Under the pieces are notes generated by a model. The model was given only the letters and a program-made list of their open reading frames with translations, made no database searches and had not been told where the DNA came from. A stretch of 64,000 bases of DNA from positions 20,533,841 to 20,597,840 of the forward strand of contig NC_092575.1 in assembly GCF_037975245.1 (NCBI RefSeq), read 5' to 3'. This document shows positions 12,101-24,100 of this stretch, piece after piece. This DNA is from Apostichopus japonicus. Lineage: Eukaryota; Echinodermata; Holothuroidea; Aspidochirotida; Stichopodidae. The position numbers and the translations under genes are program-made. Numbering within the stretch: the first letter of the stretch is position 1; the number at the start of each line of letters is the position of its first letter.

Positions 12101-15100
12101 AAGTGCTGTGTAGTGTGGTATATATGTGTGTTGATGTGTCGGGAAGTAAATATTGTTGATAGGAAGGCACTTAATGGAAGCTTAGATTTTACCAGGTCTC
12201 TGATTGGTCTAGCTAAAACGTATGAATTGAAGATCAATGGTAAAACAAAGCTAATCAGCTGTTATTTTTCTGTAAGGGACTACAAAAAATAGAATGTAAT
12301 TTTTTTTTTTACCGAAACTGAATTAAGGTGATTTTTCGTTTAGCTATCTTAAGTAGATCTGACCTTGCTACTTCACCAGCCTAAGAGGATAAACCATACA
12401 GGTAGATGTATAGACCTGATAGCCTGTCATCCTATGTAGGGTGATTAAGGGGATGATCCATGGGATTACAGGAAGTGATCTATGAGGGAGCAGTGGTGAA
12501 ATTTGGAGGGGAAGGGGGGGGGGGGAGTCATTAGATTCGGTGTTGTGCAATATTTTTCTCCTCTATCTGCTGGATAATTGGTTTTAAATCAATGTACCAA
12601 TTTGTAGGGTTGGATCTAACTTAATGTTATCTTTTTTACCCATATCTGTGGTTGGTAACTTGTAAATGTTAATAATTTCAGCAGTAAGTGAAATAAAGAG
12701 ATATGTTCTATATTAATGCAACATTTTCAAGCATAATTAGCATTTGCAGAGGAAATACTATGAAGTCAATTGTAGTGTGAGATTCTGTTGTGCTTGAGAG
12801 GGGGTAAAAAAGAGATGGCTTGTAAGCACTGTTTGTACTGCACGTTCAGACTTATCTCCTCTAGATAAATTATTGAAAATTTTACAAACGCTTGATCTTT
12901 AGTTCACTAATATCTCATGAGATTATCATGATGAGTTTGGAATATAATTTACTTCATTAAAATGAACAAATGAGATCAGAATTGTTATATATTTTTCAGC
13001 CCCCTTTTTTGGGGGGCAGCATTTTTGACAGCATCAAAGCATATATAACATAATACAAAGAAATTTTAGTATATAAATTATCATGTTTTTAGTATATAAT
13101 AAGTATATTTTGATTGTTACAAACTTGTAAATGTGACAACATTTATTGATTTTTAAATCCTACTACATAACAGTGTACGAATAGTATGGTGTAGCATATG
13201 TTAAATATCCTGTCATAGTTTGCTGCATGATCTGTTTGTGTGGTTTCTCACTGACATAACAAAGACATATACAGCTAAGATTTTAATCCTAATGCCACCC
13301 ACCCAGTGGGTATTCTTCCTGATAATGAGCTTATTAATAGGCTAATTTAACGAGGTTCCTGCATAATCAACAACTTACTTCAACGGTTCGGTCTGCCAGC
13401 TGAAATCGAAACTAAATGATTATTTCTTCCAGATGGAGAGAATTTAACCACAGTGTTTCATGAAACAGCTGAAGTGCCAACCCTCTCCTATTAGTGTGTG
13501 TTGTGGTTATAATTATATATGTAAATATTTGAATTTTTCTTATCAAATTTGACTAAATGTTCAGGATTGTGGGGAATATATATTTTTTTTAAAGGCATTT
13601 TTCAAGTTGATTCAAATATTGTTATTAATTTAATGTTTGCTGGAGGGAATTGAAGACAAAGTATGGCCTAAAAGAAAACCAGGTTATTTTGGAGAGCAGT
13701 ATTGAAAGAGAAATATTGTTACATAAACAGTTTCCCTAATGAGCAATTATTTCCATTTATAACGACATATGCAAGACAGCTGAACAATCCCTCTCGCATT
13801 ATTCCATTCCCGCAATCAAATTTGATCATTTGTGCTCAAACTTTTGCTTGTTTTTTCAAGTGCATGCAAACCATGCCATAGTTGAACAATTGATCTGGTT
13901 GTGTAAGAAAGAGATTTGCGTCGTTTACATCATGTCTTTTGTATGTCATTAACTCGGTTGCCATGGTAATTTGTAGACAGCCCGAGAGAAAAAAATGATG
14001 TAAGCCTCACAATTTTCTCTTTATATTTTGTTTGAAAATGTCATATGAGGGAATAGAATGGCTTAGCTCGTTAATTTAAAACATCGTGTGTGGATATTGC
14101 AGGTGATTTGCATAGAATTGTTTGTTGGGATATTACAGAAATGTGGAACATGTATAGCAATGTATTAATATCAATAACAAATATTGTTTACAACAAATGA
14201 ATCAGGCATCTTGATAGAAAGTAGGACAGATTTCTCAATGTGTATACCTCGTTAGAAAACCAGAACCGTGTACTCTAATTCTCGGAGGGACGACTAATTT
14301 ACGTAAAATAAAAGAAATAATTAGTCATGTGTTGTCCAATACTCACGTATGTTGTTGAACTAAAAAACTAATAAACCGTTTGTCTCTGTTGTTCCGTCTT
14401 CTCTAGGCTCATCTGGAATCCTGTCAGTACAACCTGGTAGCCTGCACGGAATGCGCTGCCATGGTGTCACGCAACCACCTGAAAGACCATCTACACTATG
14501 ACTGCACCAGAAGAAGATCCACGTGCCGGTTCTGCGGTACAGAACTGTCTGGTTCCAAGTTAGAGGTAATGATAAACTGTGTTAACAGTACAATTCATGT
14601 TGGTTGGTTGATTGGTTGGTGGTTGGTTGATTGGTTGGTGGTTGGTTGGTTGGTTGGTTGGGTGGTTGGTTGGTTGGTTGGTATGTGCTGCTCATATAAT
14701 AGCATAGTTTAAAATGACTGGCTTAATTCAGAATGAAGAAATAAAATGGCAATGACGACAACAAAAAATGGATTAGTCCAACTTACGGAGAGAATTTTAT
14801 GTCCAAATAGTTAATTGTGTCCTTCATCCATGTTTCAAATCTCTTCCAACAGTCATCTAATCTAGCTGCATTGCTCAATAACGGAAAACAGGGTTTATTC
14901 ACTTTAATTAATCGGGATAAAAATCATACCCATTGATGGCAGTAGCGACAAACAGCAGATAAAGATTCTGTAATTTTGTTGGAAAGAAAAATTTCCAATT
15001 TTTGGCAAAAAAATGATGGACAGATCGTTTGAGAAATGTACAGTATACATGCAGTATATTTATTACGCAGCCAAATACTCAGATAGTGTAAATAATTTTA

Positions 15101-18100
15101 TCCTTTTTTTTCAAGATTTTTCTCTCAAAAAAACGAAAAATGCAAGACTGACATAAAATGTCGGAGCGTTTGTGAATGATATTAGTTACGTTAGATCTTA
15201 TGAATAATTCTGAGAAACTGTCAAATCATTGGAAATTGAGATTGGACACGTTTGAATGCTTCTTTTAATTGCCACCTATTCCTCACCCATCCTCCTTCCC
15301 TCAACAGAGGAATTGACAACCAGTTTAAACCCCCCAGGACAACCGTGTCACTGTGCCTCTTCATATTTCCATATTAAAATGTATTATGAAAGTGAAAATA
15401 CATGCACAAGTTCTCTGTCACGTATTTCCCTGGGCATGTCCAAATTTTGCCAGACCCCCTACTTGACCCTGGGCCCGGAGCTATTGCCCCTGACCCCTCC
15501 CTTCTCATCTGGCCTATAATATCCCCAACCCCAATCTCATCCATAAATGCATTTGATGGCAACATATAAGTTATTCTCTTTGTCATGACTGGAATATATT
15601 GATGTGAGATCAATGCATGTATAGAATAGCTCACCAGGCTTGAAGTGTTGAGTTTCTAAGACAGTCTATGTCAATCCATATCTTATCAATATTCATCATT
15701 CATTAGCACAAAAGCCCTTTTGTTTATAATAAATTGTCAACCTTCAATTATATAGAATCACTCCAATCTTGGGCAAATTATACTGTGAATTCCTGCCCTG
15801 CATCTGTAATGCCCTATTTTTTAATTTCTTTTTTAAATATTAATTTTGTCCTTGCCACTATTTTTTCTTTAATGTGCAATAAGCTTTGTTACTTGATCAA
15901 CACACTGACTGTCGTATCCACAAACCTGCCAATTGACAATCAGCAACGAGATAGTGTGAAAATTTGTAAAGGGAGATGTGCATATGTAAGATTGTAGAAT
16001 ATAATATTGTAAGTGCAGTGTTTTATATTTAGTGTCAGTAGAAAGAGGCCCACTACTACAAAAAAAATGGGTTCTGTGTCACCCACTATAAGAGACTTAT
16101 TAATTCTCACAATTGTGTTTAGGATTAAAGCAGGTTATGTGTGCTTTTCCTTTTTTCATATATTTTATATTCAACCATATTCCACCCCCTATCCCCCCCC
16201 ACTCACAAAGTTTTTCCTTGTAAATTGTAAAATGTATTTCATTCTTAACTCGAAAACATTCAAATCAACTGAAAATTGATCTTTCAGTTACCTAAACATG
16301 ATAATCACAACCTCCAAATTTGTGTGCAATGACTGCAAGACTTGAGTACATTTGGTAGTTGTCATTGGCCTTTTATTAAATCAAAGTGTTGATGTTTTTA
16401 ATTTGAAAGCAACAGACTTCCTAGATGCTTTTATCCATCTGATAAAACATAGTAGCACCAGTTTTACTCTTTCATGTTGTGCGTCAGTGTATCAACACTT
16501 TCATAGGAAATGCTGCATCGCAGAAAACCAACCAGTAGGTTTAAGCCCTGTCATTAAATAAAATAATAGCTTGCTTGTTGCTATGAGCAGTAAACTGCAT
16601 GTCCCTCTCAAATCACATGCTAACATACATACTAAAAGTTCTATACACTATAAGTTGACCCAGCAATAGTATCTGGATTCATTCTCTCCCGCTAGTCAGT
16701 AATGTAGTTATGTCTGGGGAGAGAATTCCTTTCCTAATGTGTGGTGTATATGTACGGTATATATGTCTTACCTATAGTGTATGCTGTACCAGCCACATCA
16801 GCTCATATGGCTACGTAAAACCACTTGAGACAAGTCGACCGTAGCATGTCCACTATAATTACTCAATATACTTCTCTAGTATCATTGACTTCTCTGGCAT
16901 CATTAAGTTGCTATTCAGATCAATAACATATATATATGTTATATATATCCTTGGTGGTATTAAATTACAGAGGTCATTCTGTTAAATGCTAAAGTAATGT
17001 GAGCCATGACTCCAATGCTCAGATGGCAATCGGCTTGTATTTATTTTAAGGGTTTCGTAGCTTATACAGCAGAACTCTCAAGAAATTATTCAAGGTGCAG
17101 AATTTGCATTTAAAGTAAAGCTTTTCAAACTCACCATGGAGAAAGTTAATATCTACTACGACTGCCTTTGGCTTTAATAATCTTCAGCAATTAATTTGTG
17201 GGCTAACCAAAGCTGCCCTTTAATTAGATGGCCAATGCATAATATGCTAGCCGTTGCCATACCAAGACGGTCTGAGGCATTGCTTGTACTGTTGGGCTAA
17301 TATGTAGCTGCTCTGTAGAATCGCATCGGTTTGCAGCAGAATGCTTGGTTGAAGCCGGCAAAGTTTTAGCCAGGAGGGAAGGTGTGATATTTAACAGAGA
17401 AGCTGTGGGGCAAACTGGCTAGGGAAGGTTGAATGGTTCAAATATTGAAACCCCCGGGAAAAACAGAATATTGAAAGATAAAAACCAACTAGTCTGGCTG
17501 ACGACAGATTGCAATGAGGCTATAGCCGAGTTTAATTTGCCGCCATAATATAAAGTATTACAGAGAAATAAAAATTTCGCTGTCCAAACTCCTGCCGAAT
17601 GCAAGAGAGCATTTCGTCATTTTCTATTGTCATTTTATGTAAATTTATTTCAAAAGTGTGTGACTGATATAAACCAGATATTTGATAAAAAAATATTGAA
17701 ATCCTTCCCAGAATATTGAAGTATGATCAGTTGCCTAACGCCAGTGTAACAACCAATACGTAATGGCTGACTGTAATTAGCATATGTGTGTAAGGCTGCA
17801 GGAGCTGTAAAATCCAGCTTTGCTAGAACGGATCAATATCAAACAATAGCCTGACAAATGCAGCCTGGCTGCAGGATGCTGCAGCTGCCCACTCAGCAAT
17901 CTACTTTTGACATGGTACGTAATCTAAATTTAAAAATTAAACAAAAATATTTCTGAGAAAAGAATATCGAGCTATCTTTGAATAATAAAATGGCTGGAAG
18001 GTGATGCAGCAGGCATTAAATATTTGGCTTATTTCATTGGCTAACTACCTCTGGATATTTGTCAAATGTGCCAGTACTTAGAAATAAAACATAAAACACT

Positions 18101-21100
18101 TCTTTTATTGAGTGAAGAACATAACCACATGATGAGTCGGTTAGCAAACGTCAGTCAAAGAATCGGCGATATTTCCCTGCCTTAGCTAGATAAGCAAAAT
18201 TAGCCTGTATCGTTAAAGATGTTTATGTAGCAATTCAGTAAAAAATACCAGTGAAAACTTGATTTTAGCAAGTGGATTCTTTTTAAGCACTGGCAATTTT
18301 TTTTTTAGCATAATGTAGCTAAAATTGTGAAGTTCTATGTGTGTGATCCTTCTCTTAATAGCTAGATTGAGAAGGTATCAAATTTGTGTAAATATATATA
18401 ACATGGCTTGTAGGCATGACCGATGGGGGAGGAAAAAGTTAATGACCCAGGGCTAAATCGTAGGTTTTGAGGTGATGGATTGAAGCAACTCAAACGCAAA
18501 TGGATGGATGAAGATCAAAGATGTTTGCTAATTCTCTTTTTTAGAGTTGACTTACCTGACAGATGGGTTGATATGTAAATCTGCCTTGGAAGGGTTTAAT
18601 TTATACTAGAAATTCCAGCTGGATCAATTCATGTATTTATGCAAAAAAAAGCAAGAACTGTGGAGATTCCTGGCACCATTGAACTGATAGGAATGCTAAA
18701 ATGGAATTTAATACATATGCTATGATTTTATAAATATTTGCCATTTGAGAATTTAGTCATTTTTTTTATTTTTTTAAAACAGTGGTATTTTTGCTTTCGT
18801 TAATGCTAAATTGTAAAAAAGAAGTACTAATTAAACTTTCTGTCTAAATGAACAACCTATGACATTTAATCACAAAAAGATCAGAATTTTGCCAACAATT
18901 ATGAATTCTATTCCATTCTAAAAAATTCATCGATCAGAAAAATTGTCACATTAATTAATACAAAATATAATACAGTATAATATAGCAGTATAAATGAATG
19001 GCTAATTGGGAGGGGGGGTGGCCAAATCTTTAAAATATCACTGCATTGAACTGTTATGCTGTACTGTAGATTCATTTATTCATATATATATTTATATATT
19101 AATTTATTCACTGTAGATTCATACATTGTTGATACAGACTAACCTTCAGATTCAACACAATATGTTGCTTTTAATGTTGAAAATGTAAATTATGTATCCG
19201 TGATATTGTGTGTAATTGTTTTATTTCATTATATTCGTAAATATATTTCTTCTCTTTGTTTTGATAGCTTCATCTCGGTCAATGTCAGATGGAGGAGGTC
19301 TTCTGTGAGAACAAATGCGGAGCAGAGATTCAGCGAAGGTTTCTCCAACAACACATGGAAAAGGAGTGTCCGAAGAGGGCCATACCTTGCAAATTCTGCC
19401 ATAAGGAATTTGTGTATGAGACCTTACAGGTAAAGGAAAGGTCCTTATAATGATGGAATAATCAGGTGTATTGCTTATTTATTCATTCTCACAAACAGTT
19501 GTATAGTAGTGTGTGGAATGGGGCATAAATTGGTATGACTTCATGACTTCATACAGCGGTTGGAACCTTTATAATAGTGGTCCATTTGATGCCTCAACTG
19601 TGCAGCAGCTTTGGCAGTGAGTTAAGAAAATCCCAAGTATGAATAAACAAGCAAAAAACACTTTTATTCTTCTATATTGTGGTTTGCACACAACCCGAAA
19701 ATACCGAAATATTAAAATTTAGCGCCACGGTATGATCAAAGTTTTTGTTATTAAATGGAGAACAAGATGGTTAGATTCAACAAGGCTGAAAATGCAAACA
19801 AACATATGCAGGATTTTTTTTTTCTTGTTTGAAAGAGAACTAATTTATTGTCAGAATATTTTCATCATGTGAGCTTCGGGATGGGGGGGGGGGATAGGGG
19901 AGGGGTGAACCAAGCAATTTATTGTCACTATATGAATGTACAAATGACAAAATGAAATATTTAGGGTTTTCCTGGTAGAATATACAATATTCGCATGTAC
20001 ATTACCATCAGTTCAGTTTCTTTAAACTTCAAAAATCGAATAAACAAAACACTTTGATGACCTGTGGGCTCTTGGCCTTGCAAACAGCACCAGAGTGTCT
20101 AAAGCAAATTGTCCAGCTTCACGGTGAATGACTTTGAACTATAAACAGTTGAGTGTTGAGTTTCATGGTTTGCCTTGACATAGTTGATGGTATTCCCCCC
20201 AAACTGAATCAGAAGCAACAAAAAAAAAGGGTGAATCCTGTCTAAAATGATTTAACCAAGTTGACAAGGTAATTTGGTTCTGAATATATTTGCTGTCACT
20301 CCTGTTAAATACCATTGAGGTGCTAAATAAGGTGGTGGTTCTTACAGCGTGTTATAGGTGTGAAGTGGGCCATTAAGACTTGTAAATCACAGTACAGCTA
20401 TTTACATCAGTGTGTTTTAAGAGGGTTCATAGTGAACAAGGAAAATAATATTAAAAGTGGGGTCAGCTAGACTTCAAGATGGCTACACGAAGGGTTTCAC
20501 AGGTCACATAAGATATCTTTTACAGGTAGCAAATATGGAAAGTTAACTTTAATAATAAATTTGCTGTTTGTTTTAAATACAGCCATCTTGTAAGTTGTTC
20601 ATAGTGACCAGTACTCATGCCAAGGTCATGTTAGGTCAGATTTACTCGTGATCATTTGTCAATAACAGAAATCAAAGTTGAATTGAACCAGTTTAGACTT
20701 AGCAAAGATATATTCTTGAAATTTGGTAGAAAGTAAAACAAAATTAAGAAAGAAAAACAAAAACTTGTGTAAAATAGTTATTGGATACATAGATAGGTTC
20801 AAAGTACTATGACAGAGATAAGCTGTGCAGAGAATAGTTTATCTGACATCATATCTGAGCAAAATACTGTACAAAAATGTGCAAATTGCAACACTAATAC
20901 AAACATGTATGCCGGTGGTTTTTGCGCAGAGGACCTTATCATTTTCACTTTTTCATGGGGAAGTGAAATTCATAAAACTCAAAGCTGCTACATAAAATGT
21001 GAACGATAAAATATTTCCTCAGGCGTGAGGGTAGGAGTGGGGTGGGGTTGGTTTAGGTTTGGTTAGGGTGGTGACTGTGTAGAGTGTGGGACTCCTCTGA

Positions 21101-24100
21101 ATTACCAATAGATGATAGTAATAATAAACTGTAAATTTCAAATTCATTAAGTCGTGAGCAAACAGTAATAAAATTAATCCCAATCCAAGGTTTAATTAGA
21201 TGAACAATGAGATATGGGATTAGAGATACTAAGAATTAAATTTAAAAAAGGTGTATTAATAACAAACGAAAACTTAGAAATTTTCAGTAAGTTTTAGCCA
21301 GATGAACCGATTTGAGGGGGGAGGGGGGGCACATCAATGCAGGAGGATTGCCATCCTGTGGGAGGGGATCTTAGGGGAGTGGATTACCCCTCATTGAGTA
21401 ATGTTTGCAAATGATGCAAAATTTTACATCTTTTTCCCTACAGTTGTATTCCACTTTTCTGTTGTATACAAGCTTACCTATTTGTTTTATTGAGCTGTAC
21501 ATTTTGAACAAAAATGAAACATTTGGGGAGGGGGCATGTGCACCCCTGTGCCACCCCCCCCCTCCTTCCACCTCACCTGGCTACTAGTATCTGTTAGATT
21601 CTCTAGATCTGAAAAGAATTCCAACAAATCTGCAAAACATTTCTTCATTTCTGTTCTTTTTATTTTTTGCTTCTCAACTCTTTATGATTTACGACTTCAA
21701 GAGATTTGTTTTTTTGTTTTTTCACATCGACACTGTCTGATAAAACCAGCATAAAATAGAGAAAACCGCTAGACCTATCAAAGGAAGGCCTCTGCTTGAC
21801 TGGAGTGGTTATTTCACCGCTTTCTACAAGTGTTACCAGCAAGTTTAAAAAATAAATGTGTGCTTGATTGGTTGCTTCGTATAATATCTTGAAGTGCACT
21901 CTAGAAATACCAGGAGAAGTGCAAAACGTAGTAAAATTGAAGTTTTAACGCTTACCCAGATTTATAGTCTTGATGGGGAATTGCTTGAGTTATAAAAGGA
22001 GTGTGTCTTTATTTATAGACAGATTTGCTCATGAATGGTTTTGTGATAAGGTTTAGAATTGTTTGTTTCTAGTTGTAGCTATTGGAGGGGGTTGTCTGTT
22101 GAACGAGACTTGTATTAGGCTATCTTGAAAATGACTAGTTATTTTAGGTTTTAGAATTGTTTGTTTCTTGTTGTAGCTATTGGAAAGGGTTTTCTGTTGA
22201 ACGAGACTTGTATTAGGCTATCTTGAGAATGACTTGTTATTTTGGGATTTTAGAATTGTTTATTTCTTGTTGTAGCTATTGGAGGGGGTTTTCTGTTGAA
22301 GGAGATTTGTATTAGGCTATCTTGAAAATGACTATTTATTTTGGATTTTAGAAATGTTTATTTCTTGTTGTAAGTATTGGAGGGGGTTGTCTGTTGAAGG
22401 AGATTTGTATTAGGCTATCTTGAAAATGACTATTTATTTTGGATTTTAGAATTGTTTGTTTCTAGTTGTAGCTATTGGAGGGGGTTGTCTGTTGAAGGAG
22501 ATTTGTATTAGGCTATCTTGAAAATGACTATTTATTTTGGATTTTAGAAATGTTTATTTCTTGTTGTAAGTATTGGAGGGGGTTGTCTGTTGAAGGAGAT
22601 TTGTATTAGGCTATCTTGAAAATGACTATTTATTTTGGATTTTAGAATTGTTTGTTTCTAGTTGTAGCTATTGGAGGGGGTTGTCTGTTGAAGGAGATTT
22701 GTATTAGGCTATCTTGAAAATGACTATTTATTTTGGATTTTAGAAATGTTTATTTCTTGTTGTAAGTATTGGAGGGGGTTGTCTGTTGAAGGAGATTTGT
22801 ATTAGGCTATCTTGAAAATGACTATTTATTTTGGATTTTAGAAATGTTTATTTCTTGTTGTAGCTATTGGAGGGGATTGTCTGCTGAACGAGACTTGTAT
22901 TAGGCTATCTTGAAAATGACTATTTATTTTGGATTTTAGAAGTGTTTATTTCTTGTTGTAGCTATTGGAGGGGTTGTCTGTTAAAGGAGATTTGTATTAC
23001 TCTGTCTTGGGAATGACCTCTTTCACTTATTTAGAAGTGTTCATATTGCGGAAGGTAATTTGCAGATATGAATAAAATAAGAAGAAAACCCAACAATCAG
23101 TTTTTGCTTCCATCATAGAGCTGCTTATGATGAACACCACCCCCCCTGCCTCCCCCTCTCCTCCCTTATAAAATAGAAACTAGAAATATGCTGGGGGTTT
23201 TTAATGGTGGAACACTTTAAAAGTCATGTGACCAGTTTAGCATATGAATTTTAGATTGCCATCGTTTTTCTGTTCATTTTTTCGTGTGGAAAGTATACAA
23301 AACAGGGTTTGTGAAGCAATTTTCCATATTCAATATTGGGTTTTGACAAAACCTTATCAATAATATATTATCCATTATTTATGATCCATTGTATATGATC
23401 AATAATCAGTATGTCACTAATTATAATAATATATCATCAATTATAGTTTCAAATACCACAACTATGTCATAGAAAACCTTGTGAAGAATATTTCAAGCAA
23501 ATTTAAGGTTTAATTGTGGCATGTTTGTAGACTTGATCAAGTCATCCATGTTGTAAATGAAGGAAGTTTGAAGAGAGCCAAAATTGAACTGAAATTAATG
23601 AGTAGAACTGACTTCAAACCTATGACCTGTAATCCTGGGGTCACTGGTTAGAAATCCTGTTTAAGCCCAAGATTTTCTTTGCTCTTGTTAAAACATTTTC
23701 TAGTTTACCTATTATGTATGAAGAAGGTCCACCATCCCTTTATTTCCTTCTGTTAGAGTTCATTGTGTCATGCAATTCTTTAAGTTGTCAAATTCTTTGC
23801 TTTTATTTATTATTCATTCTATTTATTACAAGAAAATATTTAATTTCATTAGTTAAAAGACTCCACCATTGTGATCAGTTAGTTTTCAGTGAGTTACACA
23901 AACAGAGACTAGATCTATGGTGTGGGTGTTTATTTATTTATTTTATTTTTTGTCATTGTGGGTGATGGTTGTGACAATTTGTATGGACAAGTTTGGTGAT
24001 AATCATATCCTCCTTATTAATCAATAAACTTATTCTTTTCTCCACTTAGAATCATCTTCACCAGTGTCCAAGGTATCTGGTCTCTTGTCCGAATCGCTGT

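Larger units (their letters stand above)
6263..14406 (+). other. TRAF4: TRAF4 intron (8.1 kb)
   Basis: No exon is seen. Contents: AAT microsatellites and a transposon-tail-like stretch at 7585-7800, a hammerhead/Penelope-like fragment at 7627-7663, a G-rich tract at 8148-8180, a TG/TA microsatellite at 9131-9262, a diverged 132-bp tandem duplication at 9797-10070, G homopolymers at 10617-10628 and 12514-12525, a perfect palindrome at 10929-10958 and an AGGTCA cluster at 11020-11293. Confidence 0.7.
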
